From Porticoccaceae bacterium (lineage in GTDB: Bacteria; Pseudomonadota; Gammaproteobacteria; Pseudomonadales; Porticoccaceae), in assembly GCA_902562425.1 (NCBI GenBank), contig CACETF010000004.1:90590-154589 (forward strand): a stretch of DNA of 64,000 nt, given 5' to 3'. This document shows, piece by piece, positions 46,612-60,298 of the stretch (the stretch's first letter is position 1; each line of letters starts with the position of its first letter). The notes below the pieces were generated by a model. It was given only the letters and a program-made list of their open reading frames with translations. It did not search any database and was not told where the DNA came from. The translations under genes were made by a program, and so were the position numbers.

Positions 46612-47484
46612 TTACCAACCAGCTACTTCTTCTAACCCACTACCAATATCCGCAAGGCTACGAACAGTTTTCACACCAGCATCTTGTAAAGCGGCAAACT
46701 TCTCCTCCGCAGTACCCTTGCCCCCTGAAATAATGGCCCCAGCATGACCCATCCTTTTTCCAGGCGGCGCTGTAACACCAGCAATATAGGAAACCACTGG
46801 CTTTGTGACCTTAGCCTTAATAAACATGGCCGCTTCTTCTTCTGCTGTTCCACCAATTTCACCAATCATTACAATCGCTTCGGTCAGAGGATCCTGCTCA
46901 AACAGAGACAAAATATCGATAAAACTGGACCCAGGAATTGGATCACCGCCTATGCCAACACACGTGGATTGCCCGAACCCAAAGTCCGTAGTTTGCTTCA
47001 CTGCTTCATACGTTAAAGTGCCCGAGCGGGAGACAATACCGACCTTTCCCGGCAGGTGTATATGCCCTGGCATAATACCAATTTTGCACTGTCCAGGGGT
47101 TATCACTCCCGGACAATTTGGTCCAACAAGCCGCACACCAAGGTGATCGCACGCAACCTTGCACTCCAACATATCAAGTGTAGGAATACCCTCAGTAATA
47201 CACACAATAAGTTTTATACCTGCGTTGGCGGCTTCTACAATAGAATCTTTACAAAAGGGCGCAGGAACGTATATTACAGAAGCGTCTGCTGACGTTTCTG
47301 TAACAGCATCCTCAACCGTATTGAACACGGGTAGTCCCAGGTGTTTCATACCACCCTTCCCCGGAGTTACCCCTCCAACCATCTTAGTGCCATATTCAAT
47401 CGCCTGTACTGAATGAAAAGTGCCTTGTCCACCAGTAAAACCCTGACATATCACTTTTGTTTCCCTATCAATGAGAATCGCCAT
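46612..47484 (-). CDS. sucD: Succinyl-CoA synthetase alpha subunit
   Basis: 290 residues. With SucC it converts succinyl-CoA to succinate with substrate-level phosphorylation. The N-terminal CoA-binding domain shows [13 protein letters not shown] and GGVTPGKGG; the phospho-histidine lies in [20 protein letters not shown] (about 240-260). Its start is within two bases of the sucC stop. Last gene of the sdh-suc operon. Confidence 0.97.
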   Translation of the reverse strand: MAILIDRETKVICQGFTGGQGTFHSVQAIEYGTKMVGGVTPGKGGMKHLGLPVFNTVEDAVTETSADASVIYVPAPFCKDSIVEAANAGIKLIVCITEGIPTLDMLECKVACDHLGVRLVGPNCPGVITPGQCKIGIMPGHIHLPGKVGIVSRSGTLTYEAVKQTTDFGFGQSTCVGIGGDPIPGSSFIDILSLFEQDPLTEAIVMIGEIGGTAEEEAAMFIKAKVTKPVVSYIAGVTAPPGKRMGHAGAIISGGKGTAEEKFAALQDAGVKTVRSLADIGSGLEEVAGW

Positions 47485-47485
47485 T

Positions 47486-48652
47486 TCATATAGCTCCTGA
47501 AACGTTTACTACCCTTGAAGCTGCATCTGAAAGGCTCGTCGCTGCAATAATGTCAAGACCTGAATCTTCAAGCTTTTTTATTCCCAAGTCTGCGTTATTA
47601 CCTTCGAGACGAACCACCACGGGAATCTCAACTCCTACCTCCTCAACCGCTCCAATCACACCATCGGCGATCAGGTCACATCTAACAATACCACCAAATA
47701 TATTTATCAAAACCGCATTTACTCGGTCGTCAGAAAGAATGATCTTGAACGCCTCAACAACCCGTTCTTTAGTGGCACCCCCACCAACATCGAGAAAGTT
47801 AGCAGGAGAACCACCATGCAACTGCACTATATCCATGGTGCCCATTGCCAAGCCTGCTCCATTCACCATGCATCCGATATTACCCTCTAGCGCCACATAA
47901 TTAAGATCCCAAGCAGCCGCCAAAGACTCTCTTACATCCTCCTGTGAGGGATCATGCATGGCTTTAAGCGCAGGTTGCCGATAAAGCGCATTACCATCAA
48001 TGACCACTTTTGCATCCAAACAGTGTAAATTTCCTTCGCCATTTATGATAAGAGGATTAATTTCTAACAACGCTATATCGCATTCAAGAAACATCTTTGC
48101 CAGACCCAAGAAAATATCTACAAACTGTGAGACTTGACTACCAGCTAATCCAAGATTAAACGCCAACTGTCGACCTTGGTAGGGATGAGCACCAGTTATT
48201 GGGTCTATGCTCACCTTTAATATTTTATCAGGAGTCGCATGAGCGACTTTTTCGATTTCAACACCACCCTCTGTGGAAGCCATGAAAACAATCCGTTGGG
48301 TAGATCGGTCAATGACCGCACCGAGGTAGAACTCACTTGCAATTTCGACTAAAGGTTCAACCAATATGATGTTAACCAGTTGTCCTGAAGCATCTGTTTG
48401 ATAAGTGACCAACTTTTTCCCAAGCCAATTTTTGGCAAAATTCTTCACTTCCATACTGGACCGTACTAATTTAACGCCGCCAGCCTTACCGCGCCCTCCA
48501 GCATGAACCTGAGTCTTAACCACCCAGCAATCACCTCCCAGAGTATCCAAAGCGACTAGAGCTTCATCTACCGTTCGTGCAGCCACCCCTTTGGAAACAG
48601 GCAATCCATACTTTGCAAAAAGCTGCTTACCTTGATATTCATGCAAGTTCAT
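47486..48652 (-). CDS. sucC: Succinyl-CoA synthetase beta subunit
   Basis: 388 residues. ATP-grasp subunit of succinyl-CoA synthetase. It starts [19 protein letters not shown] at ATG 48652; the frame stays open six codons further, but that part is not conserved. [16 protein letters not shown] (ATP-binding), [29 protein letters not shown] and [10 protein letters not shown] are the family signatures. Follows lpd by about 70 bases. Confidence 0.97.
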   Translation of the reverse strand: MNLHEYQGKQLFAKYGLPVSKGVAARTVDEALVALDTLGGDCWVVKTQVHAGGRGKAGGVKLVRSSMEVKNFAKNWLGKKLVTYQTDASGQLVNIILVEPLVEIASEFYLGAVIDRSTQRIVFMASTEGGVEIEKVAHATPDKILKVSIDPITGAHPYQGRQLAFNLGLAGSQVSQFVDIFLGLAKMFLECDIALLEINPLIINGEGNLHCLDAKVVIDGNALYRQPALKAMHDPSQEDVRESLAAAWDLNYVALEGNIGCMVNGAGLAMGTMDIVQLHGGSPANFLDVGGGATKERVVEAFKIILSDDRVNAVLINIFGGIVRCDLIADGVIGAVEEVGVEIPVVVRLEGNNADLGIKKLEDSGLDIIAATSLSDAASRVVNVSGAI

Positions 48653-48722
48653 GTATTTTAATCCCAACAAAAATGAAATTTGTCATCACCTCGATGACGC
48701 TTGTTTTATTCTCAAACTTAAC

Positions 48723-50162
<1,440 letters not shown>

Positions 50163-50187
50163 TTATGTTCCTTTTTTATATTCAAGG

Positions 50188-51390
50188 TTAAATTTCTAAT
50201 AAAATTTTAGCTGGATCCTCTAGCAGTTCTTTACATGTGACTAGAAAACGAACTGCCTCCTTTCCATCTATAAGTCGGTGATCATAAGACAATGCTAAGT
50301 ACATCATAGGTCGAATAACTACTTGCCCCTGATGCGCAACGACACGCTCCTGAATCTTGTGCATTCCAAGAATGGCGGTTTGCGGCGGGTTAATGATTGG
50401 AGTAGATATGAGAGATCCGTAGACACCCCCATTTGTGATGGTAAAGGTCCCTCCGGTCATTTCATCTATAGTTAACTTACCGTCTCGAGCTTTCGCTGCA
50501 AATTCAGCGATACCATTCTCAACGGACGCAATGCTCATATTTTCCGCATTTCTCAATACCGGAACTACTAAACCACGATCGGTAGACACTGCAACGCCTA
50601 TATCTTGATAACCGTGGTACACAATATCATTGTCATCGATCGACGCATTCACCAAGGGAAACCGCTTCAAAGCCTCAACAGTGGCCTTCACAAAAAAACC
50701 CATAAAACCTAGCCGAGTGCCGTTATGCATCTTTGTAAACTCTTCTTGATATTGCTTGCGCAAATTAATCAGAGCACTCATATCCACTTCATTAAAAGTT
50801 GTTAATGAGGCCGTCGTCTGAGTAACTTCAAGCAAACGCTCCGAAATTCGCGATCGCATACGAGTCATGCCAACCCGACGCTGGACACGGCCATCGCCTC
50901 CAAGCGCTGCCATACTTGATTCTTGACGTGCCTCCTGTATCTGTTCTTTGACCAAACTATCCCTCGGTTTGTCGTGATTGACGACGTCCTCTTTTGTAAT
51001 TCGACCCCCTCGCCCAGTTCCTTTCACATGAAGCAAATCTATACCTCGTTCTTCAGCTAATTTCCTCGCAGCAGGATTTACCAACCCATCATTATCTTCA
51101 TTACTTGGCGGCAACTCTCGCTCTGACGCGTCTTCAGCGGAGACACTAAGACTACCCTCCTCCATTCTCCCTACCAGCTCATTGCTTAAAATTATGTCAC
51201 CCTCTTGTTTAAAAACTTCAATTAATGTGCCTGTGACAGGAGCCACAACCTCCAGAACTACCTTATCAGTTTCAATATCCACGACAAGGTCGTCTCGGGT
51301 CACAAAATCTCCAGCTTTAACATGCCAGTGCGAAAGCGTCCCCTCTTGAACAGATTCCGGGTAGCTCGGCGCCTTTATATCTGTAGCCAT
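50188..51390 (-). CDS. sucB: 2-oxoglutarate dehydrogenase E2, dihydrolipoyl succinyltransferase
   Basis: 400 residues. Core of the 2-oxoglutarate dehydrogenase complex. One lipoyl domain (lipoyl Lys in ETDKVVLEV, about residue 43), an E3-binding domain around 108-145 ([15 protein letters not shown]), and the catalytic acetyltransferase domain with [13 protein letters not shown] near the C-terminus (His about 372). It follows sucA by 19 bases. Confidence 0.97.
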   Translation of the reverse strand: MATDIKAPSYPESVQEGTLSHWHVKAGDFVTRDDLVVDIETDKVVLEVVAPVTGTLIEVFKQEGDIILSNELVGRMEEGSLSVSAEDASERELPPSNEDNDGLVNPAARKLAEERGIDLLHVKGTGRGGRITKEDVVNHDKPRDSLVKEQIQEARQESSMAALGGDGRVQRRVGMTRMRSRISERLLEVTQTTASLTTFNEVDMSALINLRKQYQEEFTKMHNGTRLGFMGFFVKATVEALKRFPLVNASIDDNDIVYHGYQDIGVAVSTDRGLVVPVLRNAENMSIASVENGIAEFAAKARDGKLTIDEMTGGTFTITNGGVYGSLISTPIINPPQTAILGMHKIQERVVAHQGQVVIRPMMYLALSYDHRLIDGKEAVRFLVTCKELLEDPAKILLEI

Positions 51391-51409
51391 TATTCTCTTC
51401 CTGTCGGTT

Positions 51410-54244
51410 CTAATTAATTGTCAGAGCTTGGTCAATAAACTGTGCTTGTTCCTCAAGATGCACAGACATGTATCCAGACGCAGGAGCAGCTGAACTTCTA
51501 CGACCAACATAGTCCAAAGTTATATCACTGTTATGCCGTTTTAAAGCATTGCGCATGTGATGCTGACTGCTGTACCAAGCACCCTGGTTCATTGGTTCCT
51601 CCTGACACCAGACTGCCTGCTCAAGGTCGCACATCGAGGCTAAAATTTGATCTAGTTCAACATTTGGAAACGGATATAGTTGTTCCAGCCGAACTAAAGC
51701 GATATTGTCAATATTCCGCTTTTCTCGTTCCTCAAGTAAATGATAGTAAACCTTGCCCGCGCACAGAACGAGCCGTTTCGTGTTTTCGGCCGCAACACTA
51801 TGATCTGTTAGCACATTCTCAAAACAACCAGACGCCAGCTCCTCTAAACTCGAAGTAGCGTGCTTATGACGTAAAATCCACTTTGGACTCATGACCATAA
51901 GGGGTCTCCTCATGGGTCGAATCGCCTGACGACGCAATAAATGGAAAATCTGTGCCGGTGTTGTGGGTATACAGATTTGTATATTATGCTCTGCACAAAG
52001 CTGTAAAAACCGCTCCAGACGAGCCGACGAGTGTTCAGGTCCTTGACCCTCGAACCCATGTGGCAAGAGCATAGTTAATCCGGATAGGCGCCCCCACTTA
52101 TGCTCTCCGCTGGCAATGAATTGGTCTATCACAACCTGCGCGCCATTGGCGAAGTCACCAAACTGCGCCTCCCAGATGACTAGTCCATTCGGCATTGTGG
52201 TGGAATATCCGTATTCGAAGGCTAGAACAGCTTCCTCAGATAAGATTGAATCAAACAAGTCAAAAGGTACTTGACCACTACTAATGTGTTGCAAGGGAAT
52301 ATAATCTGTCCCATCGGCTTGGCTCACGACTACTGCATGTCTGTGGGAGAATGTGCCGCGTCTGACATCCTGACCAGTAAACCTAATCGGGTACCCTTGT
52401 TCGATCAAAGAGCCATAACCTAACAGTTCCGCCATACCCCAGTTGAGCGGGATTGTGCCAGCCGCCATTTTGATCCGATCCTCGTAAACCCTTAACACTT
52501 GTCTTTGAACATCAATCTCATCCGGTATCCGATTGATCGCTTTCGCTACTTTTTTTAATTTTGCTAAAGGAAAAGTTGTATCCCCTGCCGCACGCCATTG
52601 GTGTCCCAAATAAGGATTCCAATCAACAAACAAACTATGATCAGGTTCGCGAACCAAATTATGCACAACAAACTCTCCGCGATCTAGGCTAGAGCGATAA
52701 TGACTACTCATCTCGTCTGCCTTTTCTAAGCTCAACACACCCTCCTGAATCAGCTTTTGTGCATATAATGTCCTTGTCGTAGGATGGTTTCTAACAGCTT
52801 TATACATTATTGGCTGGGTAGAGGAAGGTTCGTCCGTCTCGTTGTGGCCGCGTCGACGATAACAAACAAGATCGATAACAACATCTTTTCCAAACTCGTA
52901 TCGATAGTCCACTGCCAACATAGCTGCGAACATCACTGAATCTGGATTGTCTCCATTCACATGTAAGATAGGAGCCTGAACCATCTTCGCAACGTCCGTA
53001 CAATATTCGGTCGAGCGTGCATCATCCTGCCGGCTGGTTGTAAATCCCACCTGATTGTTTACTACAACATGAATTGTTCCACCAGTGCTATACGCCCGAG
53101 TCTGGGATAGTTGAAACGTTTCCATAACAACCCCTTGACCAGCAAACGCTGCATCACCATGTATCAGAATAGGAACAACTTGCCCTCCTTCAGCATCTTG
53201 ACGTCTATCCTGACGCGCCCGTGCTGAGCCCACTACAACTGGACATGAAATCTCAAGATGAGATGGATTGAATCCCAAAGCAAGATGAATCTCGCCACCG
53301 GGCGTCATGACATTAGAGGAAAATCCTTGATGATACTTAACATCTCCAGACGTATTCACGAGCCTTTTCCCTTCAAATTCTTCAAACATTTCGGCGGGAT
53401 TTTTGCCCAAAATATTTACCAAAACATTTAATCTTCCCCTGTGGGCCATCGCCATTACTATTTCTTTACATCCATATTGACCCGATCTTCTAACCAAGCA
53501 ATCAAGCATGGGAATCAAACTTTCTCCGCCTTCAAGCCCAAACCTCTTGGTTCCGGGGTATTTGGAGTCTAAGTGTTTCTCTAAACCCTCGGCCGCAGTG
53601 AGCCGACTGAGCACGTCAATTCTAGCGGCATTATCGTAAGTAGGTTTGGACCTGACGCTTTCAAACCGACGAGCGAGCCACTGCTTTTCATCGAATGAAG
53701 TGATGTGCATAAACTCTGGACCCAAATTTCGGCAATATGTCTCTTCAAGCGTATCAATTATCTCCCTAAGAGTTGCCTCTTCCTTACCGATATAAAGAGG
53801 AGATGTCTGAAATGTAGTATCTAAATCCGCAGAGGTAAGACCATGAAAGTTTAATTCAAGATCGCGTACTTTTTGCCGCACCATTAGACCCAGAGGGTCC
53901 AAATTTGCCTTTTGATGACCCCGGAACCTGTAAGAACTGATTAATTGTACCACACGAACCTGCTTACGCTCGTGCTGGAGATATATTCCACCCGAACCGG
54001 GCGGTGGGGTCGGCCTAGCCTTTCGTCGACCAAGCAGCTCAAAATGCTGGACGATTGTGGCATGCGAGACATCGGACCTAGTTGAGCCATTAGTCTTTGG
54101 AAGCTGGTCAAAGAATCTCCGCCACTCCTCAGAAACCGCGGCCGGTTCATGCAAGTAGTCGTCGTAGAGGTCTTCTACGTATGCCGCATTTCCTCCCGAA
54201 AAATGGGAGGAGGAGAGAAATTGTGCCATAAGGCTTTCGGACAT
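51410..54244 (-). CDS. sucA: 2-oxoglutarate dehydrogenase E1
   Basis: 944 residues. Thiamine diphosphate decarboxylase of the 2-oxoglutarate dehydrogenase complex. N-terminal [28 protein letters not shown] segment (E2-binding), then [14 protein letters not shown] around residue 265, HIVNN-like [10 protein letters not shown] (ThDP/Mg), [11 protein letters not shown], and [15 protein letters not shown] in the C-terminal half. The intergenic gap to sdhB is 73 bases with no clear terminator. Confidence 0.97.
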   Translation of the reverse strand: MSESLMAQFLSSSHFSGGNAAYVEDLYDDYLHEPAAVSEEWRRFFDQLPKTNGSTRSDVSHATIVQHFELLGRRKARPTPPPGSGGIYLQHERKQVRVVQLISSYRFRGHQKANLDPLGLMVRQKVRDLELNFHGLTSADLDTTFQTSPLYIGKEEATLREIIDTLEETYCRNLGPEFMHITSFDEKQWLARRFESVRSKPTYDNAARIDVLSRLTAAEGLEKHLDSKYPGTKRFGLEGGESLIPMLDCLVRRSGQYGCKEIVMAMAHRGRLNVLVNILGKNPAEMFEEFEGKRLVNTSGDVKYHQGFSSNVMTPGGEIHLALGFNPSHLEISCPVVVGSARARQDRRQDAEGGQVVPILIHGDAAFAGQGVVMETFQLSQTRAYSTGGTIHVVVNNQVGFTTSRQDDARSTEYCTDVAKMVQAPILHVNGDNPDSVMFAAMLAVDYRYEFGKDVVIDLVCYRRRGHNETDEPSSTQPIMYKAVRNHPTTRTLYAQKLIQEGVLSLEKADEMSSHYRSSLDRGEFVVHNLVREPDHSLFVDWNPYLGHQWRAAGDTTFPLAKLKKVAKAINRIPDEIDVQRQVLRVYEDRIKMAAGTIPLNWGMAELLGYGSLIEQGYPIRFTGQDVRRGTFSHRHAVVVSQADGTDYIPLQHISSGQVPFDLFDSILSEEAVLAFEYGYSTTMPNGLVIWEAQFGDFANGAQVVIDQFIASGEHKWGRLSGLTMLLPHGFEGQGPEHSSARLERFLQLCAEHNIQICIPTTPAQIFHLLRRQAIRPMRRPLMVMSPKWILRHKHATSSLEELASGCFENVLTDHSVAAENTKRLVLCAGKVYYHLLEEREKRNIDNIALVRLEQLYPFPNVELDQILASMCDLEQAVWCQEEPMNQGAWYSSQHHMRNALKRHNSDITLDYVGRRSSAAPASGYMSVHLEEQAQFIDQALTIN

Positions 54245-54317
54245 AGGAAGGCTTTCCTTGTGGGTGAAAATTACCCTAATGCCGCACCAGCGGGTGTTGA
54301 CGATGAGAAATTAAACC

Positions 54318-55022
54318 CTAAGTAGCTCCTCTAATCAACATATTACGTATGTGGCCGATAGCACGCGTAGGATTAAGACCCTTGGGACACACTTGAACGC
54401 AATTCATAATTCCATGACAGCGAAAAACGCTAAATGGATCATCTAATTTTGAAAGTCTCTCCTTTGTTGAAGTATCGCGACTGTCGGCCAAAAATCGATA
54501 TGCTTGAAGCAGCCCCGATGGACCAATAAACTTGTCAGGATTCCACCAAAATGATGGGCAAGCCGTCGAACAGCAGGCACACAAGATACATTCGTATAAG
54601 CCGTCGAGCTTAGCCCTTTCCTCCTGCGACTGAAGCCTTTCAATTTCAGGAACTGGACTATCGTTAACCATGTACGGCTCGATTTTTTCATACTGTGCAT
54701 AAAACTGTTTCATATCAATTACAAGATCTCTGATCACTGGCAGTCCAGGGAGTGGCCTGATGATAATCTTGTTATTTCTAATAGCCTCAGATAATGGCGT
54801 GATACATGCTAAACCATTTTTGCCAGATATGTTCATACCATCTGAACCGCATACTCCCTCCCTGCATGAGCGACGAAATACCAAGCTTGGATCTTCAACT
54901 TTTAGCTTCTCCAAAACATCCAGCACCATCAGGTCCTTCCCGAGTGCATCGAATTCAAAATCCTGCATATACGGGTATTTGTCAGTTTCTGGGTTGTAAC
55001 GATAAATACTTACTGTCAACAT
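54318..55022 (-). CDS. sdhB: Succinate dehydrogenase iron-sulfur subunit
   Basis: 234 residues. It carries electrons from SdhA FAD to ubiquinone through three Fe-S clusters. The [2Fe-2S] ligands are in SCREGVCGSDGMNI and the Cys of NGLACIT; the [4Fe-4S] and [3Fe-4S] ligands are in CILCACCSTACPSFWW and CHGIMNCVQVCPKGLNP. RSCREGVCGSD and the C-terminal length are as in E. coli. Confidence 0.97.
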   Translation of the reverse strand: MLTVSIYRYNPETDKYPYMQDFEFDALGKDLMVLDVLEKLKVEDPSLVFRRSCREGVCGSDGMNISGKNGLACITPLSEAIRNNKIIIRPLPGLPVIRDLVIDMKQFYAQYEKIEPYMVNDSPVPEIERLQSQEERAKLDGLYECILCACCSTACPSFWWNPDKFIGPSGLLQAYRFLADSRDTSTKERLSKLDDPFSVFRCHGIMNCVQVCPKGLNPTRAIGHIRNMLIRGAT

Positions 55023-55053
55023 ACCAAAATCCTTTTTTCTCAGCCCATCCGCA

Positions 55054-56817
55054 TCAATAAGTTCTGACTGCAGGTTCGAACGGCTCTCGCGACTTTAACG
55101 AGAAATTGACATTGCGTTTTCCCACGCGCTTTTCATCTGGAAAAAACATTGAGTGACATAACCAATTTTCATCATCTCGCTCCTGATAATCCTCGCGCGC
55201 ATGCGCTCCGCGACTCTCAGTACGAGCCTCTGCCGTTATTGCGGTTGCCTCCGCAACTGCGTATAAATTTCTTAATTCAAGAGCTTCTATCCTAGCAGTG
55301 TTAAACATCCTACTTTTGTCATCGAGAGCTACATTATCGATCCGCTGCTTTAAAGACTGTAACTCTATAATTCCATCACGCATCAAATCACCCCGACGGA
55401 ATACGCCAAAGAAGTTTTGCATGATAGTTTGTAGCTCTGCTCTCAGGGTTGACGCCTGTTCTCCACCAGCTGACCCGTCGAGGGCATTGAGGCCAATTGT
55501 GGCCGCTTCGATGTTCTCTTTTGTCGGCTCACCAAGCTCTATACCATCTCGTAGTGCATTCTCAATGAACAAACCTGAGGCTCTACCAAACACCACTAAA
55601 TCAAGTAGCGAATTCCCACCCAACCTATTGGCTCCATGCACCGATACACATGCTGCCTCTCCACATGCATAGAAACCTTCAATGATCTTATCAGACCCGT
55701 CAGCGCCTACTGTCAAGGCTTGTCCGTTTGTGTTAGTGGGAATACCACCCATCATATAGTGGCAAGTCGGCACAACAGGAATGGGTTCGACAACAGGATC
55801 TGCGTGGGCAAACGTCCGAGACAACTCTAGGATCCCCGGTAGTTTCGCATTCAAGATGTCCTCTCCCAAGTGATCGAGCTTTAAATATACATAGTCACCA
55901 GATTCACCGCATCCTCTGCCCTCCAGAATCTCCATTACCATAGACCTAGCGACGACATCACGCCCTGCTAGATCTTTTGCATTTGGCGCGTATCTTTCCA
56001 TAAACCTCTCGCCATGTTTATTGATAAGGTAGCCACCTTCACCGCGACAGCCCTCAGTAACAAGAGTTCCAGCACCCGCAATTCCCGTTGGGTGGAACTG
56101 CCACATCTCGATGTCTTGTACTGGATAGCCCGCCCGAAGAGCCATGCCGATACCATCGCCAGTGCAGATATGCGCATTTGTCGTCGATGCATAAATGCGC
56201 CCTGCACCGCCGGTAGCAAATACGGTTGCCTTACTCTTCACGAAAACAACTTCGCCACTTTCTATATCAAGCGCCACTACGCCTACTACAGCGTTATCAT
56301 CATTTTTCACAAGATCAACTGCAAACCACTCGTTTAAGAACTCGGTTTTATTTCTGAGATTTCCTTGATACAAAGTGTGAAGTAGCGCGTGACCCGTCCT
56401 GTCGGCTGCTGCACATGTTCTCGCGGCTTGCCCACCCTTACCAAAATCTTTTGACTGCCCTCCGAACGGTCTTTGGTATATCCTTCCTGACTCAGTGCGA
56501 GAGAACGGAAGACCCATGTGCTCCAGCTCAAAGACTGCTTCAGGTCCCGTCGAGCACATATACTCGATGGCTTCTTGATCCCCAATAAAATCTGAGCCCT
56601 TTACCGTATCGTACATATGCCACTGCCACTGATCATCTGGATCGTCACTTGCTATCGCACAAGTAATCCCACCCTGCGCCGAGACGGTATGGGACCTAGT
56701 AGGGAAAACCTTAGTGATTACTGCAGTCTTGTACCCAGACTGGGATAATTGCAGAGCTGCGCGCATACCCGAACCTCCGCCACCAACTATAAGCGCGTCA
56801 AAACTGAGTGTTCTCAT
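55054..56817 (-). CDS. sdhA: Succinate dehydrogenase flavoprotein subunit
   Basis: 587 residues. It oxidises succinate to fumarate with covalently bound FAD. Dinucleotide motif [15 protein letters not shown] at 12-26, FAD-linking His43 in [11 protein letters not shown], active-site [21 protein letters not shown] around 240-260, and [17 protein letters not shown] near 395. Five bases after sdhD. Confidence 0.97.
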   Translation of the reverse strand: MRTLSFDALIVGGGGSGMRAALQLSQSGYKTAVITKVFPTRSHTVSAQGGITCAIASDDPDDQWQWHMYDTVKGSDFIGDQEAIEYMCSTGPEAVFELEHMGLPFSRTESGRIYQRPFGGQSKDFGKGGQAARTCAAADRTGHALLHTLYQGNLRNKTEFLNEWFAVDLVKNDDNAVVGVVALDIESGEVVFVKSKATVFATGGAGRIYASTTNAHICTGDGIGMALRAGYPVQDIEMWQFHPTGIAGAGTLVTEGCRGEGGYLINKHGERFMERYAPNAKDLAGRDVVARSMVMEILEGRGCGESGDYVYLKLDHLGEDILNAKLPGILELSRTFAHADPVVEPIPVVPTCHYMMGGIPTNTNGQALTVGADGSDKIIEGFYACGEAACVSVHGANRLGGNSLLDLVVFGRASGLFIENALRDGIELGEPTKENIEAATIGLNALDGSAGGEQASTLRAELQTIMQNFFGVFRRGDLMRDGIIELQSLKQRIDNVALDDKSRMFNTARIEALELRNLYAVAEATAITAEARTESRGAHAREDYQERDDENWLCHSMFFPDEKRVGKRNVNFSLKSREPFEPAVRTY

Positions 56818-56821
56818 AAAC

Positions 56822-57202
56822 TTATATACTCCAAACCACTTTCAGAACCCAAAGAACGTACACAGTGGTGACTGAGGTTATTAAAAAAACACAAATTTTA
56901 CGAATTAAATCGGCTTTTGGGCCAATCAACCTGACTGTTATGTAATCTGTAACGACGCACCACATACCAATCCACGCATGCACTGACAATGAAAGAGCTG
57001 TCAAAAAACTAAAAAAGCGCATTGGTATTGCTTTATTCAAATTAACCCACTCGTAGTAATCCATTTCACGATGAATTATCAAAAGATAAACTATGAACAT
57101 TATGTAAGACAATACAATCCCCGCTGCAAATCTTTGCAACAGCCACTTATTTGATCCACTACGCAAAAATAATAGAGTTAATCCAGTCACATATATATCC
57201 AT
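56822..57202 (-). CDS. sdhD: Succinate dehydrogenase membrane anchor subunit SdhD
   Basis: 126 residues with three membrane helices. With SdhC it binds heme b and ubiquinone. The heme/quinone region [14 protein letters not shown] (about 75-88) is recognisable and a short C-terminal helix follows. It overlaps the end of sdhC by 16 bases. Confidence 0.92.
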   Translation of the reverse strand: MDIYVTGLTLLFLRSGSNKWLLQRFAAGIVLSYIMFIVYLLIIHREMDYYEWVNLNKAIPMRFFSFLTALSLSVHAWIGMWCVVTDYITVRLIGPKADLIRKICVFLITSVTTVYVLWVLKVVWSI

Positions 57203-57564
57203 GCGGCTATCAACACAATTAAGAAAACAGCAAACACGAGGGCAATCAGCGCAGAAATTCGACCTGTTCGAAAATCTTCTGCAAAACCAAAATCCATCAC
57301 GATATGGCGAATTCCTGTGGATATGTGGTATGCGAGTGCTGATAATGAGCCAAAAATTATAATTTGAGCCAAATGATTATTAAAAATCTCAACAACAAAT
57401 AAATATCCTTCTTCGGAGGATAAGCTCATATCAAACAGCCAAATTAATACTGCAACTGCAAAGAACATAACTACACCAGAAATACGGTGTAAAATAGAAA
57501 CATAAGACGTTACAGGTAGCCTAATCGTACCAAGATCAAGATTCATCGGTCTCTTTTTTTCCAC
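57187..57564 (-). CDS. sdhC: Succinate dehydrogenase cytochrome b556 subunit SdhC
   Basis: 125 residues, three helices. The N-terminus KKRPMNLDLGTIRLPVTSYV, then SILHRISGV (quinone-site Ser/Arg), and HISTGIRHIVMDFG (heme ligand His) match SdhC. The ATG at 57564 is preferred over an internal Met because E. coli SdhC has the same KK-x-R-P-x-NLDL stretch after its start. First gene of the sdhCDAB-sucAB-lpd-sucCD operon. Confidence 0.94.
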   Translation of the reverse strand: MEKKRPMNLDLGTIRLPVTSYVSILHRISGVVMFFAVAVLIWLFDMSLSSEEGYLFVVEIFNNHLAQIIIFGSLSALAYHISTGIRHIVMDFGFAEDFRTGRISALIALVFAVFLIVLIAAWIYM

Positions 57565-57679
57565 TGAAAAAGCCTCGAACAGCTATTGAGAATAAATATA
57601 GCAGACCCTTCACCTCAAAATGTGCCGCCTGATCGTGACGGACTAAACACATCTGTGTCCACCTTCCGCGTGAGCGCCG

Positions 57680-57708
57680 AGTATAGTTGGGACTTTGAAA
57701 GATTTCAA
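57680..57708 (-). promoter_or_regulatory. Putative sigma-70 promoter of the sdh-suc operon
   Basis: On the minus strand, TTGAAA (57708-57703), 17-base spacer, TATACT (57685-57680). It lies about 115 bases upstream of sdhC and points the right way. Good hexamers and ideal spacing; no regulator site was recognised. Confidence 0.55.
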
Positions 57709-57844
57709 TTACCTAAAATTACAATTGATCCACTATCCGCGCAAATGCCAATATAAAAATAATCTATACCTAAATGGGGTAAAAAGCTAATCATACGCAT
57801 GAACTGCTACTCCAAATAACAACGACGAAAAAAATGTACCCCAG

Positions 57845-57872
57845 TTGACAATCCAATCGGAGTATCTATAGT
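57845..57872 (+). promoter_or_regulatory. Putative sigma-70 promoter of gltA
   Basis: TTGACA (57845-57850), 16-base spacer, TATAGT (57867-57872), about 50 bases upstream of the gltA start. The -35 is a perfect consensus. The 5' ends of this promoter and the divergent sdh promoter are about 140 bases apart. Confidence 0.6.
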
Positions 57873-57924
57873 TGTGATACTGGCTATTAAAAACAAAGCT
57901 AAACTGTAGATGGAGATGAGATGT

Positions 57925-59205
57925 ATGATAAAACGATCCGCAAAACTTTCTGTTGATGGAAAGGCGGTAATTGAGCTGCCTATACTCGAGGGTTCATTGG
58001 GTTACGACGTGATTGACATTGGACAACTCGGTGGTAATGGGCTATTCACATATGATCCAGGATTTTCCTCCACTGCAGCGTGCCAGTCTGACATCACCTA
58101 TATTGATGGCGAAAAGGGGGTTCTGTTACATCGCGGATATCCCATCGAAATTTTAGCTGAAAAATCTGATTACCTTGAGGTCTGCTACCTACTTTTTGAG
58201 GGGAGTTTGCCAACCGCCGAGCAAAAGGTAGATTTTGAACGAACAATCCGTTATCACACCATGGTCAATCGATCAATTGAGCTTTTCATAAGCGGGTTCC
58301 GCTATGATGCCCATCCAATGGCTATGCTGTGCGGCCTGGTAGGCGCAATGTCCTCTTTTTATCATGATTCGCTGGATATAACCGATCAACAACAAAGAAC
58401 AATTTCAGCTCATCGGTTAATAGCCAAGATGCCAACAATGGCTGCAATGTGCCACAAGCATTACATAGGCCAACCTTATGTGTACCCCGACAATTCATTA
58501 TCTTATGCGGAAAACTTTTTACATATGATGTTCGGAACACCATGTGAAGATTACAAAGTTCATCCAGCTTTGACAAAAGCAATGGATCGAATATTCCTTC
58601 TGCACGCTGATCATGAGCAAAATGCATCGACTTCAACGGTCAGATTGGCCGGATCTTCAGGAGCCAATCCTTTTGCATGTATAGCAGCGGGCATAGCCGC
58701 GCTGTGGGGTCCAGCTCATGGTGGAGCCAATGAAGCTGTTCTCAACATGCTAAATGAAATTGGCGACGAAAAAAATATCCCACAATATCTAAAGCGAGCA
58801 AAAGACAAACAAGACCCATTCCGTCTAATGGGGTTCGGTCATAGGGTATACAAAAATCATGATCCTCGAGCCACCGTTATGAGAGAGAGCTGTGATGAGG
58901 TGCTATCTGTCTTAGGTTTAGAGAATGATCCTCTGTTTAAGCTCGCCAAAAAGCTAGAGCAGATAGCCTTAGAGGATGATTATTTCGTCGAGAAAAAATT
59001 ATATCCAAATGTCGACTTTTACTCAGGTATAATCCTAAAAGCACTTGGAATACCAGTTGAGATGTTTACCGTAATATTTGCAACTGGACGAACGGTTGGT
59101 TGGATTTCCCATTGGAATGAAATGATCAGCAATCCTTATAGAATAGGCAGACCGAGACAGCTTTATACGGGCGCTAAAACTCAAGAGTTTCCCGACTCCC
59201 AGTAA
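57925..59205 (+). CDS. gltA: Citrate synthase (type II, hexameric)
   Basis: 426 residues. It condenses acetyl-CoA and oxaloacetate. ATG 57925 is chosen because GGAG sits 9 bases upstream and the family begins with K-x-L-x-x-x-G-x-x-x-E-L; two in-frame ATGs at 57910 and 57916 lack a Shine-Dalgarno. Active site: His in [12 protein letters not shown] (about 268), His in [14 protein letters not shown] (about 310), Asp in VDFYSGI (about 365). Type II enzymes are usually inhibited by NADH. Divergent from the sdh-suc operon. Confidence 0.96.
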   Translation: MIKRSAKLSVDGKAVIELPILEGSLGYDVIDIGQLGGNGLFTYDPGFSSTAACQSDITYIDGEKGVLLHRGYPIEILAEKSDYLEVCYLLFEGSLPTAEQKVDFERTIRYHTMVNRSIELFISGFRYDAHPMAMLCGLVGAMSSFYHDSLDITDQQQRTISAHRLIAKMPTMAAMCHKHYIGQPYVYPDNSLSYAENFLHMMFGTPCEDYKVHPALTKAMDRIFLLHADHEQNASTSTVRLAGSSGANPFACIAAGIAALWGPAHGGANEAVLNMLNEIGDEKNIPQYLKRAKDKQDPFRLMGFGHRVYKNHDPRATVMRESCDEVLSVLGLENDPLFKLAKKLEQIALEDDYFVEKKLYPNVDFYSGIILKALGIPVEMFTVIFATGRTVGWISHWNEMISNPYRIGRPRQLYTGAKTQEFPDSQ

Positions 59206-59305
59206 AGAAGCATCATACTGTTAGTAAGCTAACGCTAATCGATATCTTCACAGTACAGCAACTTTTTTTGAGGCAGTGAAGTTAAGAGTATCAAAGCAAG
59301 ATTGA

Positions 59306-59917
59306 TCAAGGTGCAACAGGACCCGAGTGAAACCGAAACTCATGGTCGGGAGACTCAATTATCTCTCGTTCGAGGGATCCCAAGGTATTAATTCTCTCAT
59401 TTAACATAGATCCGCACGTCAGCTGCCTCGCCAACGCAAGGTAATCTTGGTAATGACGCGCCTCTGATTTTAGCAGTGACGAGTAAAATTTACACAACTC
59501 TTTATCGAGTTCAGATGCAAGCCTCGCGAATCGTTCACACGAACGCGCTTCTATAAAAGCACCTATAATTAGCATATCCACTAACCTTTCTTTTTGCCCA
59601 TTTCGAATCAATTTATGCAAGTTAGATGCATATCGAGATGCAGACAGATGCCGGTAGGTTATCTTTCGCTTTTCCATGATTGCAATAACTTGTTCGAAAT
59701 GCCGCATTTCTTCCCGAGCAAGACGAGACATTTTGTTGAGGAAGGCAAAGTTGCTGTTGTAGCGAAAAGTGAGTTGAATTGCATTCATAGCAGCTTTTTT
59801 TTCACAATTAGCATGATCTATCAATAGAAGGTCCTGGTTTTCTAATGCGTTGGAGACCCATGCTTCCGGGGTGGCACAGGGTAAAAAAGTCAATATTTCT
59901 GATAGCTCTGCTAACAT
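59306..59917 (-). CDS. miaE: tRNA-(ms2io6A37) hydroxylase MiaE
   Basis: 203 residues. Di-iron monooxygenase that hydroxylates the isopentenyl group of ms2i6A at position 37 of tRNAs reading U-starting codons. The ferritin-like metal ligands are visible as EEMRHFEQV (about 70-78), FIEARSCERF (about 121-130) and SEARHYQDYL (about 152-161). Convergent with gltA and divergent from acnB. Confidence 0.93.
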   Translation of the reverse strand: MLAELSEILTFLPCATPEAWVSNALENQDLLLIDHANCEKKAAMNAIQLTFRYNSNFAFLNKMSRLAREEMRHFEQVIAIMEKRKITYRHLSASRYASNLHKLIRNGQKERLVDMLIIGAFIEARSCERFARLASELDKELCKFYSSLLKSEARHYQDYLALARQLTCGSMLNERINTLGSLEREIIESPDHEFRFHSGPVAP

Positions 59918-60298
59918 ATAACCCTCAAAACACGTTTCGTATTTATTAATGATATCCTATCAAAGTTGTAGTTATTTTCTCGCTACAGAGTGAGATAATC
60001 ATAAAAATGTAACATAAAATATTTAAAAAAAAGTTTGATATCATATGCAACATGCATTCTATTAGTTCAATCTGGTAAGCTCAGCGGAGCAAATTTAATA
60101 AATTTTTAGCGAAAATTTAATTAAGATAAATATTGCTAACAAAATACCATTAAAAGCAATGATGGACTATTATTTAAATGACAATACCCACAAGGCTCTG
60201 TTAACCAAAAGAAAGATTAGATATACTTTGCGAGTGCATCTGTTACAACGTCATTCTCATATTTTCCTACCACCTCCAACATATAAGAGGTCACTGTT
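59918..60298. other. Divergent intergenic region upstream of miaE and acnB
   Basis: 381 AT-rich bases. It must contain promoters for both genes, but I could not pick a convincing -35/-10 pair on either strand. The end carries the TAAGAGGT Shine-Dalgarno for acnB. Confidence 0.4.

Noticed and set aside
51442..51858. 138-codon plus-strand frame opposite sucA
   Set aside because: Shadow of the highly conserved sucA C-terminus, with no family features of its own.
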